Source: CAWAPD01 sp963783865 (GTDB lineage: Bacteria > Actinomycetota > Thermoleophilia > UBA2241). Taken from it: a DNA stretch of 64,000 nucleotides. Under the pieces are notes generated by a model. The model was not told the origin of the DNA, searched no databases, and saw only the letters and a list, made by a program, of their open reading frames with translations. Location: NCBI GenBank assembly GCA_963783865.1, contig CAWAPD010000002.1:62001-126000 (forward strand), in the 5' to 3' direction. The position numbers and the translations under genes were made by a program. This document shows positions 23,088-31,831 of the stretch, piece after piece; within the stretch, counting starts at the first letter, position 1, and every line of letters starts with the position of its first letter.

Positions 23088-24295
23088 GCCTCGAGCTGCG
23101 TCGGGTCGTGGGCCTGCCCGAGTTCGTGTTCGACCGCGTCGCGGGCTGGAAGGCGCAAGCGGAGCGGAACGGCTTCGAGGTCGTCGACTTCGGCATCGGC
23201 AGCCCCGACCGTCCCGCGCCGCCGCCCGTCGTCGAGCGCGCCGTCACGGCCCTGCGCGACCCTGCGACCCACGGCTACCCCGTATCGGCCGGCATCCCCG
23301 AGCTTCGGTCCGCGCTCGCCGCCTGGTACCGGCGGCGCTACGACGTCGTGCTCGACCCCGACGCACAGGTGCTGGTCACGTGGGGCGCGAGCGAGGCGAT
23401 GACCCACCTGCCGTGGGTCCTGCTCGAGCCCGGCGACGCCTGCCTGGTGCCGTCGCCCTGCTACCCGATCCACCACTACGCCGTCCTGTTCTCGGGCGCG
23501 AAGCCCGTGCCGGTCGAGATCGATCCTCGAGGCGACGTCGCCGCCGCGCTCGAGCGCGCCCTGGCCGGCGCGCAGGACGGCGGCGCGGGGGCACGCCCCC
23601 GCGCCGCCGTCCTCAGCTTCCCCCACAACCCGACCACGCGCTGCGTGGAGCTCGCCGACCTCGAGCGGCTGGTCGCCGTGGCCCGCGCCCACGACCTGGT
23701 CCTCGTCCACGACTTCGCCTACGCCGAGATCGGCTTCGACGGCTACCGGCCGCCGAGCGTGCTGCAGGTGCCGGGCGCGGCCGACCTCGCGGTCGAGCTC
23801 GTCTCGCTGTCGAAGAGCCACAACATGGCCGGCTTCCGGCTTGGCTTCGCGGCCGGCAACGCCGAGGTCGTCGGCGCCCTGCGGCGGCTCAAGAGCTTCC
23901 TCGACTACGGCGTCTCGACGCCGGTGCAGCTCGCCGGCCTGGCCGCGTTCGAGGACTGCGACGCGTTCGGAGCCGGGATGGCGGCCGTCTACCAGGCGCG
24001 CCGCGACCGGCTCTGCGACGGGCTGGCCGCCTGCGGCTGGCCCGTCGCCCGCCCGCGCGGCAGCATGTTCGTCTGGGCGCCGGTGCCTGGGCGGTTCGCC
24101 GCGGCCGGCTCGCTGGCCTTCGCCCGCCACCTGCTCGAGGCGGCCCACATCGCCGTCTCGCCGGGCGTCGGGTTCGGTCCTGCCGGCGACGGTCACGTCC
24201 GCTTCTCGCTGGTGCAGGACGACGCGCGCATCGACCAGGCGCTCGAGGGCATCGCGCACGCCCTCGTCGAGCCGCTCGTCGGGCGGGCCGGCTGA
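23084..24295 (+). CDS. Class I/II PLP-dependent aminotransferase
   Basis: 403 residues from ATG 23084. Fold-type I marks: substrate region DFGIGSPDRPAPP, the YPVSAGIPELRSALAAWY stretch, WGASEAM, FPHNPTT, DFAYAEI, the PLP-lysine site SLSKSHNMAGFRLG, and a late C-terminal Arg in VRFSLV. It resembles LL-diaminopimelate/alanine-type aminotransferases (DapC/AlaC-like). Residues 164-177 are encoded by a perfect 19-bp-arm palindrome just before the FPHNPTT strand, adding a Gly/Ala/Arg-rich loop. Substrate not assigned. Confidence 0.85.
   Translation: MSLELRRVVGLPEFVFDRVAGWKAQAERNGFEVVDFGIGSPDRPAPPPVVERAVTALRDPATHGYPVSAGIPELRSALAAWYRRRYDVVLDPDAQVLVTWGASEAMTHLPWVLLEPGDACLVPSPCYPIHHYAVLFSGAKPVPVEIDPRGDVAAALERALAGAQDGGAGARPRAAVLSFPHNPTTRCVELADLERLVAVARAHDLVLVHDFAYAEIGFDGYRPPSVLQVPGAADLAVELVSLSKSHNMAGFRLGFAAGNAEVVGALRRLKSFLDYGVSTPVQLAGLAAFEDCDAFGAGMAAVYQARRDRLCDGLAACGWPVARPRGSMFVWAPVPGRFAAAGSLAFARHLLEAAHIAVSPGVGFGPAGDGHVRFSLVQDDARIDQALEGIAHALVEPLVGRAG
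23574..23613. repeat. Intragenic GC palindrome in the aminotransferase gene
   Basis: Perfect 19-bp arms (23574-23592 and 23595-23613) with a two-base loop, in open frame; encodes DGGAGARPRAAV. Confidence 0.75.
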
Positions 24296-24407
24296 TGCAC
24301 GGCTGCGCGGGCGATCCTTGCGGTCTCATCGTACGGCGGCACGAGTCTTCAGCGAGCCCGGCGTGCTGCCGATTCCATGATCAGGACACGAAGCCGGAGG
24401 CCGCTGC

Positions 24408-24866
24408 ATGAGCTACTACAAGCCCAAGTTCCCCAAGGCGAAGCTTCACGAGGTGGTGACGCGGTACATCGCCAACATGCGCCAACTCGAGCGCGAACCG
24501 AACTGCGACGTCCTCTTCAAGGATACCGGCCCCCTTCCCGCCGAAGGCCGCGACACGCGTGGCTGGCTGCTGCGCGACCCCCAGGCGGGCTCCGACGGGC
24601 ACCGCTGCCTCCTGCTCAACGACGGCGACGTGTGGCGCGAGGTCGAAGGGGCCGCAGGCACCCCGACCGCCGGTCAACGCACCTGGCTGAACGCACCGGA
24701 CGACGACGCCGTCATGCTGCTCAACCGTTCGCTCACCAACGCCCGCATGGGTGGCGACGGGTTCCTCGAACCGCCCGAGCAGGTGAACCTGCACGTCGTG
24801 GACGACCGGCGGGGGTCCGGCGTCGACGAACCGTACGGCGGGCCGGAGCGGCGCACGCGCGGGTAG
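24408..24866 (+). CDS. Hypothetical protein
   Basis: 152 residues from ATG 24408, with GGAGG upstream. The N-terminal third is a basic helix (KLHEVVTRYIANMRQLER); the rest is strand/loop-rich with GWLLRDPQ and GHRCLLLNDGDVWREVEG. The last about 20 residues are charged and likely disordered. No family recognised. It stands between the aminotransferase and a convergent dehydrogenase. Confidence 0.55.
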   Translation: MSYYKPKFPKAKLHEVVTRYIANMRQLEREPNCDVLFKDTGPLPAEGRDTRGWLLRDPQAGSDGHRCLLLNDGDVWREVEGAAGTPTAGQRTWLNAPDDDAVMLLNRSLTNARMGGDGFLEPPEQVNLHVVDDRRGSGVDEPYGGPERRTRG

Positions 24867-24903
24867 GCCGGGCGGCTCGTCCCCGGTGCACGAGAAGGCG
24901 AGG

Positions 24904-24928
24904 GGCGGCGGCGCTGCGCGCCGCCGCC
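24904..24928. terminator. GC hairpin between convergent genes
   Basis: Eleven-base arms with a three-base loop in the gap between the stops at 24866 and 24954. No U tract. Confidence 0.45.
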
Positions 24929-24953
24929 GGCCCCGCCGCGCCCCGACCCGCCC

Positions 24954-26261
24954 TCAGACCACCGGCGCCAGCAGCCCCGCGTGGTCGCGGGCGCGGCTGT
25001 ACTCGGAGTCCATCTCCAGCACGCCACCGGGGAACTCGTACTCCTTCATCAGCCCCACGTAGTCGTCGGCCCCGAAAGACTGCGGCACGTGCACGCCGCC
25101 CTCCGGGTTGCCCTTGTAGCCCTGCAGCTTGCCGTGGGCGAGCAGCTCGAGGGCGATGTTGGCGGTGAACGCGGTCTGTGCGACCACGCTCTGGGTGCCG
25201 TACTTCGCCACGCACTCCTCGTTGTCGGCGACCTGGTACAGGTAGACCTGCCGCTCCATGCCGTCCTTGCGGCCCTTGACCCAGGTGCCGGCGCAGGTCT
25301 GGCCGACGTACTTCTTGCCGATCTCGTTCGGGTCGGGCGCCGCAGCCTCGATCACGTCGCGCGGCGCCACCTCGACCCCGCCGACCTTGATCTTGTCGAC
25401 CTTGTGCATGTTGACCGACTTGAAGATCTCCATCGCCTGGATGAACTCGTCGCCCAGCGCGTACTTGAAGTTCGCCTTCTTGACGCCCTTGAGCAGCTCG
25501 TGGGTGCGCCCGATGGCGATGACCTCTTCGTGCTCGACGTGGGCGCACTCGACCCAGCCGATGCCCTCGGGAAGGTAGAACGGCTCCGGCTCGGAGAGCG
25601 GCGGCACGGTGTAGAAGCCGCGGTCGAGCTCCCAGCAGACGGCCGGGTTGGTGCACTCCTCGATCGTCATCCAGATCGAGAAGCCGAAGCTGATGCCGGT
25701 CGCGCCGGGGATCTCGAGGTTGGCGCCGTCGCGGATGCCGATCATGTCGATCTCGTCGAAGAAATGGTCGGCCGCGTAGCGGCAGAACCAGTCGGCCATG
25801 CCGGGCTCGACGCCCCAGCCGGCCAAGGCGAGCTTGCCGATCTTCTCGAACTCGGGGCTGAGGGCGAACTCCTCCTCGCCCAGCTTCTTGGTGCCGCACT
25901 TGTTGAACGGGTCGGTCGGGTGCCGGTTCGAGAGCGAGGTCGAGGCGTCGAGGTGGTGGACCTCCGCCTTGAGCGCCGCGTCGAGCGTGAACACGTTGTA
26001 CTTGACCGGCAGCAGGCTGCAGAGGATGTCGGCGTCGTACTTCTTGACCAGGGCGACGACCGCGTCGACGTCGGCCGCGTCGACCTGCTCGGCGGGGAAC
26101 CGCTTCTCGTCGCCCAGGCGCGCGCTGCAGGCCTGCGCCCTGGCGAGGTCGTAGTCGGCCATGACCATCGTCTCGAGCCACTCGGCCCGGGGGTCGCGCC
26201 GTCTGAAGATCGCCGCCATGGACTCGCCGACGCCGCCGCTGCCCACACACACTACCTTCAT
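24954..26261 (-). CDS. Saccharopine-dehydrogenase-family protein
   Basis: 435 residues from ATG 26261. N-terminal Rossmann motif CVGSGGVGESMAAIF, then MADYDLARAQACSARL. The catalytic/central part has LLPVKYNVFTLDAALKAEVHHLDAST and GWGVEPGMADWFCRYAA, as in the LYS9-like saccharopine dehydrogenase family (which also includes homospermidine/carboxynorspermidine synthases). Substrate not determinable. Divergent from a TetR regulator gene with a 154-base shared upstream region, which suggests control by it. Confidence 0.82.
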   Translation of the reverse strand: MKVVCVGSGGVGESMAAIFRRRDPRAEWLETMVMADYDLARAQACSARLGDEKRFPAEQVDAADVDAVVALVKKYDADILCSLLPVKYNVFTLDAALKAEVHHLDASTSLSNRHPTDPFNKCGTKKLGEEEFALSPEFEKIGKLALAGWGVEPGMADWFCRYAADHFFDEIDMIGIRDGANLEIPGATGISFGFSIWMTIEECTNPAVCWELDRGFYTVPPLSEPEPFYLPEGIGWVECAHVEHEEVIAIGRTHELLKGVKKANFKYALGDEFIQAMEIFKSVNMHKVDKIKVGGVEVAPRDVIEAAAPDPNEIGKKYVGQTCAGTWVKGRKDGMERQVYLYQVADNEECVAKYGTQSVVAQTAFTANIALELLAHGKLQGYKGNPEGGVHVPQSFGADDYVGLMKEYEFPGGVLEMDSEYSRARDHAGLLAPVV

Positions 26262-26297
26262 GTCAGCTCCGTTCCGGTGAGGGCGCCCGTTCGGCTC

Positions 26298-26325
26298 GGG
26301 CGGGCGCCGCCGGCGGCGCCCGCCC
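26298..26325. repeat. GC palindrome between divergent genes
   Basis: A 28-base perfect palindrome (14-bp arms, no loop) in the region between the dehydrogenase and TetR starts. Because both genes run away from it, it cannot act as a terminator for either. Confidence 0.5.
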
Positions 26326-26371
26326 CCGGGGCCGCTTCGTGCGCGGTCCCGCGTCCCTCGTGGCCGCAGGC

Positions 26372-26377
26372 TAGAAT
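26372..26377 (+). promoter_or_regulatory. Possible -10 box (TAGAAT) of the TetR gene
   Basis: TAGAAT in the only AT-richer stretch of the divergent region, about 39 bases before GTG 26416. No good -35 hexamer is seen. The following stretch CGAAAAGTCAACACACGAAA is a possible regulator target but is not clearly palindromic. Confidence 0.3.
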
Positions 26378-26415
26378 AGGGTCCCGAAAAGTCAACACAC
26401 GAAAATGGGGGGCCG

Positions 26416-27129
26416 GTGGGACCGAACGACGAGGGCGTGACCGCCGGGGGCGGCGACGAGGGCCGGCCCCGCCCGCGGGGCCGGCCGAAGAAGTCGGTCC
26501 CCGTCTCCGACGCCGGCGGGCTCTCCATCGAGAACCCGACCGAGGCGCTGCCGCCGGCGGCGCGCGGCATCCTCGAGGCCGCGCGCGAGGTGCTCGCCGA
26601 GCGCGGCCTCGAAGGGCTGACCGTCGAGGCGGTCGCCAACCAGGCCAACGTCAGCCGCACCTCCATCCCCTACCACTTCGGCAGCCGCGCCGGTCTGGTG
26701 GCGATCCTCGTCGACTCGCTGTTCCACGACTTCGCGGTCGAGATCTGGCAGCGCCAGCAGGCGCATCCCGGCGAGCGGGGCCTGGACGACTTCCTGGAGA
26801 TGGTGCGCCACGAGTGCGCCGACGTGCGCGGCCAGCAGGACTTCTTCGAGCTCGTCGTCTATGCCATGCGCGACGCCGAGGTCCGGCGCCGGGTGGCGGC
26901 GCTGTTCGCCGACTACCGGCGGCTCAACCTGCACCTGGCGGGGGTGGACGCGGACGGGGCCGACGGCGCGCGGCTGCGCCGGCTCACCGCCGTCGGCGCC
27001 GTCCTGCAGGCCCTGACCGACGGGCTGGCGCTGCAGGCCGTGTTCGACCCGGCCTTCGACCTCCAGGCTGCGATCGACGCGGTGCAGGCGCTGCTCGGGC
27101 CGACGCTGGGAAAGGCGACCGCGGAGTAA
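26416..27129 (+). CDS. TetR-family transcriptional regulator
   Basis: 237 residues from GTG 26416, with a G-run as ribosome-binding site. A disordered basic tail (RPRPRGRPKKS, AT-hook-like) precedes the helix-turn-helix: AAREVLAERGLEGLTVEAVA, VSRTSIPYHFGSRAGL. The ligand domain is all-helical with FFELVVYAMRD. Divergent from the saccharopine-dehydrogenase-like gene, its probable target. Confidence 0.85.
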   Translation: MGPNDEGVTAGGGDEGRPRPRGRPKKSVPVSDAGGLSIENPTEALPPAARGILEAAREVLAERGLEGLTVEAVANQANVSRTSIPYHFGSRAGLVAILVDSLFHDFAVEIWQRQQAHPGERGLDDFLEMVRHECADVRGQQDFFELVVYAMRDAEVRRRVAALFADYRRLNLHLAGVDADGADGARLRRLTAVGAVLQALTDGLALQAVFDPAFDLQAAIDAVQALLGPTLGKATAE

Positions 27130-27133
27130 GAGA

Positions 27134-27178
27134 CGCGGCGGGCGGCGGCGCGGCGCTCCCGCGCCGCCGCCCGCCGCG
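27134..27178. terminator. GC hairpin between convergent genes
   Basis: Perfect 18-bp arms (27134-27151 and 27161-27178) with a nine-base loop, filling the whole gap between the TetR stop and the oxidoreductase stop. Confidence 0.6.
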
Positions 27179-28631
27179 CTACGTGTCGAAGCCCAGGCCC
27201 AGCCGGTCGAGCGCGCGCAACCACAGGTTGCGCGCGCCCTCGCGCGCATCGGCGCGACCCATCGACCACGAGGTCAGGCCGATCGCCCCGGCCCGCAGCG
27301 GCTCGGGCGGCCAGGGGATGGGCTTGGTCGTGGTGAGCCGCAGCCGGGTGAGCTCGCCGTCGCACCCGTCGAGGAGGTCGAGGGCGACCAGCGCTCCGAA
27401 CCGGGTCTCTCCTACGCCCATGCCGGTGTAGCCGGCCGCGTAGGCCACGCGGCCGTCGTGGGACGTGCCCCAGAACGGGCAGAAGCGGGTGCAGGTGTCG
27501 ATCACGCCGGCCCAGGCGTGCGAGAAGCGTAGGCCCTGCAACTGCGGGAACGTCTCGAAGAACTGCACGGCGAGCTTCTCGAAGGTCGCCGGACGCCGCT
27601 CGAGGTCGGGTGAGATGGCGCTCCCGAAGTGGTAGACGGCATCGTAGCCGCCCCACAGGATGCGGCCATCGGCCGTGCGCCGGTAGTAGTGGAAGCGGTT
27701 GCCGGCGTCGGAGACGCCCTGGTACCGGCGCCAGCCGACGGCCGCCCACTGCTCGTCGCTCAGCGGCTCCGTCATCAGGGCGTGGTCGTAGACGGGCACG
27801 ATGCGCCGGCGCAGCGAGCCGACCAGCCCCGGGAAGGCGTTGGTCGCGAGCATCACGCGGCGGGCGCTCAGGGCGCCGCCGGAGGTCCGCAGGACCAGGG
27901 CGGCGCCCTGCCTGTCCATCGCTTCGACGCGCGTCCCTTCGAAGAACCGCACGCCGAGGTCGTGCGCGGCGCGCGCCAGCCCCCAGGTGAGCGCCGCCGG
28001 GTCGACCATGGCGCACTCGTCCTTCTTCCAGAGGCCGGCCAGGTAGGTCGGCGAGGCGATCTCGTCGCGCAACGCCGGCCCGTCGAGCCACTCGACCTCG
28101 TGGCCAGCGGCGGCCAACTCGTCGCGCGCCTCGGCCAGGTCGCCGACCTGCCACGGGGCGACGGCGACGTCGATCTCGCCCGTGCGGCGCCAGTCACAGT
28201 CGACGCCGTGGCCGCGCGACGGCGCGCTCCACCTCGTCGAGGTTCTCCATGCCCAGGCGCTCGAGCGTGTCGACCTCGTCCGGGAACCGTGCCAGCCCGT
28301 TCCCGATGCCGTGGGTCAGCGTCGCCATGCAGAAGCCACCGTTGCGCCCCGACGCCTCCCAGCCGACCCGCTCCGCCTCGAGCAGGACGACCTCGCGGTC
28401 GGGGTCGCGCTCCTTGGCCAGCAGGGCCGTCCACACGCCGGTCAGCCCGCCGCCGACGACCGCGAGGTCGCAGCCGTCGAGGCCGTCGAGCGGCGGGGCC
28501 GGCTCGGGGGCCGCCGGGCTGTCGAGCCAGAACGGCACCGGCCGCGCCCCATCGAGGGCGCGCAGGGCGGCGTCACGGTCGATCGAGGGCGGGACGGCGC
28601 CGGAGTGAAGGTGGAGCCGGGGCCTCGCCAC
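27179..28631 (-). pseudogene. FAD-dependent (DAO-family) amine oxidoreductase, frameshifted
   Basis: Two adjacent reading frames together make one protein of about 483 residues. The first (from 28631) has the FAD motif LAVVGGGLTGVWTALLA and EASGRNGGFC; the second has PRVMLATNAFP-type sequence, VYDHALMTEPL, the WGGYDAVYHFG stretch and a C-terminal YAAGYTGMGVGETRFGA. They are joined by one extra base near 28211-28216: removing one G from the minus-strand GCGCGGCCACGG gives VARHGVDCDWRRTGEID in frame. The family includes gamma-glutamylputrescine and other amine oxidases. It follows a class III aminotransferase, which fits amine catabolism. Either a real lesion or a sequence error. Confidence 0.75.
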
Positions 28632-28788
28632 GTGGCATCACTCCTTTCCGGAGAGGCGATCCTCCTGCCGTCCAGTGTGCGACGGATCGGCGCCGAGGGC
28701 CAGTCCGAGTGTCTGCTCGAACTTGCTCCGAACGAGCTCCCGATCTTCCTCAAAGTGCGGCCGCGTGGCCACGCCCCAGGTGAAGGGA

Positions 28789-28824
28789 GAGGGGGCGGGG
28801 CGGCTCGCGCCGCCCCGCCCCCTC
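28789..28824 (-). terminator. GC hairpin after the class III aminotransferase
   Basis: Perfect 16-bp arms with a four-base loop, 49 bases after the aminotransferase stop on the minus strand, in the 241-base gap 28632-28872. Nothing else is seen in that gap. Confidence 0.6.
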
Positions 28825-28872
28825 GAAGGCGGTCACATCCTGGGGGGCAGGAATCGGACCGCCAAGGGCCGG

Positions 28873-30279
28873 CTAGCCGAAGAGCTCGGAGACCGCCTCG
28901 CGGAACACCGCCGTGTGGAGGTCCACGTCGGCCTCGCTCGTCGCCGGGCACATCAGCGCCATGTTGTGGAACGGGGTCATCAGGATCCCGCGGTTCACGG
29001 TATACAGATGCATGTACTCGTCGAGCCCGGCGTCGTGGGCGGCCGCCGACTCGGCGCCGCTGGCGGGCACCTCGGGCGTGAAGCGATACTCGGCCCGGGC
29101 GCCGACCTGGACGATGGTCCAGGGCACGCCGAGCTCGTCGAGCACTTCCTCGACGCCTTCGCGGTAGCGGGTGGCGAGCGCGAGCATGTGGTCGAACGCC
29201 TCGCGCGTCAGCACCTGCTCGAGCGTCGCCCGCGCGGCCGCCGTCGACAGGGCGTTGCCGGCGAGCGTGCCGCCGACGCCGCCCTGGTCGACCAGGTCGG
29301 CGTCGGCGTCGGCCAGGATCCGCTCGGCGACGGCGGCAGACAGGCCGTAGGCGCCGATCGGCACACCGCTGGCCAGTGCCTTGCCGATGGTCACGATGTC
29401 GGGCTTGAGACCCCAGGCGCCCGTGCAGCCGCCGTAGCCGCCGCTGAACGTGTGCGTCTCGTCGTAGATCAGCAGCGTGCCGGTCTCGCGGCAGACCTCC
29501 TCGACCTTCTTCAAGAACCCGGGCTGGGGCGGCACGATGCCGATGTTGGTCATCGCAGGCTCCATCAGCACGCAGGCGACGTCGCGCGGCGCCAGCGCCT
29601 CGCGCAGCGCCGCGATGTCGTTGAACTCCACGACCTTGGTCGTCTCGGTGGGGTCGACCTGGGGACCGACGTTGCCCGGCTTGGAGGCCGGACGCCCGTC
29701 GGGACCGACAACGATCACCGTCTCGTCGACACTGCCGTGGTAGCAGCGCGAGAACACCAGCACGTAGGGCCGCTTCTGGATCTGGCGGCACATGCGCAGG
29801 ACGAACCGGTTGGCGTCGGTGGCCGAGAGCGTGAACTGCCAGTAGGGCAGCCCGAAGCGACGGCCGAGCTCGGCCCCGACCGCGGCCGCGTCAGCCGTGG
29901 GCAGCATGGTCGTCAGGCCGCCCTGCAGCTCCATGCGGCGCCTGATCGCGGCCACGACCGGCTCCGGAGAGTGCCCCGTCATGGCGCCGGTGTCGCCGAG
30001 ACAGAAGTCGACGTAGGTGGAACCGTCGACGTCGGTGATGCGGTTGCCATGGGCCGACTCGAAGTACAAGGGGAATCCGCCGGACCAGATGCTCATCCAG
30101 CTCATCGGCACGCCGGCGAGCAGGGTCTCCCGAGCGCTGTCGAAGAACTCACGCGAACGCGGATGATCGTCGGCGTAGCGGGCGCGCTCGCGGTCGAGCA
30201 GCCGCGCGAGACGGGCGCGGTCGAGCTCGCGATACTCGTCGTCGTACTCGCGAGCGAGGTTGGTGTCACCCAGCATCAT
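28873..30279 (-). CDS. Class III PLP-dependent aminotransferase
   Basis: 468 residues from ATG 30279. Family marks in order: FCLGDTGAMTGHSPEPV, SATDANRFVLRMCR, the YHGSVDET stretch, MEPAMTN, LLIYDETHTFSGG, and PLP-lysine site IGKALASGVPIGAYG. It is closest in pattern to glutamate-1-semialdehyde-aminomutase-like transaminases, but the context (amine oxidase downstream, TetR divergent) points to amine or amino-acid catabolism rather than haem synthesis. Start is 34 bases from a TetR operator-like palindrome. Confidence 0.87.
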   Translation of the reverse strand: MMLGDTNLAREYDDEYRELDRARLARLLDRERARYADDHPRSREFFDSARETLLAGVPMSWMSIWSGGFPLYFESAHGNRITDVDGSTYVDFCLGDTGAMTGHSPEPVVAAIRRRMELQGGLTTMLPTADAAAVGAELGRRFGLPYWQFTLSATDANRFVLRMCRQIQKRPYVLVFSRCYHGSVDETVIVVGPDGRPASKPGNVGPQVDPTETTKVVEFNDIAALREALAPRDVACVLMEPAMTNIGIVPPQPGFLKKVEEVCRETGTLLIYDETHTFSGGYGGCTGAWGLKPDIVTIGKALASGVPIGAYGLSAAVAERILADADADLVDQGGVGGTLAGNALSTAAARATLEQVLTREAFDHMLALATRYREGVEEVLDELGVPWTIVQVGARAEYRFTPEVPASGAESAAAHDAGLDEYMHLYTVNRGILMTPFHNMALMCPATSEADVDLHTAVFREAVSELFG

Positions 30280-30312
30280 GGTCGTCTCCCAACGATCAGT
30301 GTGTGAAGAGCA

Positions 30313-30338
30313 AAACATTGAATGAGTGTTCAATGTTT
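30313..30338. promoter_or_regulatory. Palindromic operator, likely for the adjacent TetR
   Basis: AAACATTGAA, six bases, TTCAATGTTT: perfect 10-bp arms in a locally AT-rich divergent region between the aminotransferase (30279) and TetR (30391) genes. It overlaps the -35 box of the TetR promoter, as expected for autoregulation. Confidence 0.75.
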
Positions 30339-30365
30339 GACCGAACATATACCCCGGACTATGGT
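30337..30365 (+). promoter_or_regulatory. Promoter of the TetR gene
   Basis: TTGACC (30337-30342), 17-base spacer, TATGGT (30360-30365). The -35 overlaps the end of the palindromic operator. The ATG at 30391 with GGAGGAAGG upstream follows. Confidence 0.6.
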
Positions 30366-30390
30366 GAGTCAAGCCGTTCGTGGAGGAAGG

Positions 30391-30990
30391 ATGAAGCGAG
30401 CCGAACGTACGGAGCTGCGGCGCCGCGAGATCCTGGCGGCCTACTATCAGGCCCTGCTCGACGAGGGCCTGCAGGGTGCGTCGATCGCCAAGGTCGCGCA
30501 GCGGCTCGACGTCACCCCCAGCCTGCTCCTCCACTACTTCGGCACCAAGGAGCAGATGACGATCGCGCTCGTCGACTACCTGCTCGACGAGTTCCGCCAC
30601 TCGTTCGCCGACCGGCTCGCCGCGATCGAGGACCCCGTCACGCGGCTGCGCACCATCCTCGACGCCCTGTTCAGCCCCGGGTACCACACGCTGCTCGACG
30701 ACCGCGCCTTCTACGCCTGCTTCTACCTGAGCTTGCAGAACGACGAGGTCCAGAAGCGGTTCGCCGTGCTCGACGAGGCGACGATGCAGCTGGTCGAAGG
30801 GACCATCGTCGCCTGCATGGACGCGGGCGCGATCCCGCGCGGCGACGCGCGCGAGCTGGCGACGCTGGTCAACGTGCTGGAGGAGGGCTACGCCTTCCGC
30901 ATCGGCGGCGACCCCGACGAGGCCGCCAAGACCGCCTTGGGCGACATGCTCAAGGGGAGGGCGGCGGCGCTGCTCGGGCTCGACGCCTGA
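30391..30990 (+). CDS. TetR-family regulator, BetI-like
   Basis: 199 residues from ATG 30391, chosen because GGAGGAAGG lies just upstream and the promoter rules out the earlier ATG at 30322. Helix-turn-helix: RRREILAAYYQALLDEGLQGASIAKVAQRL, VTPSLLLHYFGTKEQM. C-terminal helices typical of BetI/PsrA-like regulators. Probably represses itself and the divergent aminotransferase through 30313-30338. Confidence 0.87.
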   Translation: MKRAERTELRRREILAAYYQALLDEGLQGASIAKVAQRLDVTPSLLLHYFGTKEQMTIALVDYLLDEFRHSFADRLAAIEDPVTRLRTILDALFSPGYHTLLDDRAFYACFYLSLQNDEVQKRFAVLDEATMQLVEGTIVACMDAGAIPRGDARELATLVNVLEEGYAFRIGGDPDEAAKTALGDMLKGRAAALLGLDA

Positions 30991-31011
30991 GGATCAGGGC
31001 GTCGAGCCCGA
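30974..31011. terminator. Hairpin formed by the 3' ends of two convergent genes
   Basis: Perfect 14-bp arms (30974-30987 and 30998-31011) with a ten-base loop. Each arm lies inside the last codons of one gene, so the terminator is coded within both proteins. Confidence 0.5.
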
Positions 31012-31626
31012 CTCTTCGCCGCCGCCCTCGAGCTTCGTGACCCGCCAGTCCCCGTCGCTGCCGCGGGTCATCTGGGCCGTCAAGTCGACCACGTCGCTCG
31101 TCGACGCGTCGACCCACTCGCCGTTCGCGTCCTGCTTCTGACCCCTGGCCCACTGCGTGACCGTGGCCGTGACCGTCGCCTGCGAGCCGTCCACCACGAT
31201 CGTGTGGATGGTGACGTTGGAGACGCCCGCGCCCAGTGGGTAGTAGCCGGGGTCACTCTCGGCGGCGATGCCGCGGTCGAGGCCCGCCTTCGCCTGCACG
31301 GCGGCGTCGCCCGAGAAGTAGCGGGCGATGGTCGCCTCGGCGATCGCCCGCTGGTGCGCCAGCTCCGCCGCCGGCGGCGCGGCCGCGTTCTGCCCGGGGC
31401 CCAGCGGCTCGCGTGTGCCTGCCGGCGCCGTCACCGCCATCCGCGCCGCCATCGCCTCGCGGAACGCGATCTCCACTCTCGTATCTTGCGGTTGACAGCC
31501 GGCGGCCGAGATCAGCGCCCGGCCGAAGACCGCGAGCACAAGCGCCATGATGAGCAGGAGGGCCACACGCACGTCCCAGGCGCTGCGGGGGACGATCCAG
31601 GCGCCGATCCTTCGCGGGGCGCTCAC
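30994..31626 (-). CDS. Membrane-anchored protein of unknown function
   Basis: 210 residues from GTG 31626. One membrane helix (about 22-42) with a short basic cytoplasmic N-terminus, then an extracytoplasmic domain of about 165 residues: a helical part with REAMAARMAV and a strand-rich C-terminal part with NVTIHTIVVDGSQATVTATVTQW and a late DWRVTKLEGG. The end resembles the NTF2-like or 'Tim44-like' beta domains of conjugal/secretion accessory proteins, but this is weak. No function assigned. Confidence 0.6.
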   Translation of the reverse strand: MSAPRRIGAWIVPRSAWDVRVALLLIMALVLAVFGRALISAAGCQPQDTRVEIAFREAMAARMAVTAPAGTREPLGPGQNAAAPPAAELAHQRAIAEATIARYFSGDAAVQAKAGLDRGIAAESDPGYYPLGAGVSNVTIHTIVVDGSQATVTATVTQWARGQKQDANGEWVDASTSDVVDLTAQMTRGSDGDWRVTKLEGGGEESGSTP

Positions 31627-31831
31627 GCAGGTCCGCCTGCCGCCGGCGAGCTCGTGACGCTCCGCGCGAACGCTGTCCCGGGAGACTGGGCAGTCGAACT
31701 CGTCAGGTCAGTGCGGTCGATGACGGTACTACAGGCCGGCAACCGGTGCATCGCACCCCTGTCGATGGAGGCTGTACGCAGGCGATTCTACTCTGGTCGC
31801 CCGGCGATGCGGCACCGGCCTCGGCGGCCCT

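Noticed and set aside
26372..26415. Defined operator for the 26416 TetR
   Set aside because: No convincing palindrome in the AT-richer stretch; only a weak -10 box is reported.
28873..30279. hemL (glutamate-1-semialdehyde aminomutase)
   Set aside because: No haem genes nearby; an amine oxidase and a BetI-like regulator point to catabolism, and the sequence only loosely matches.
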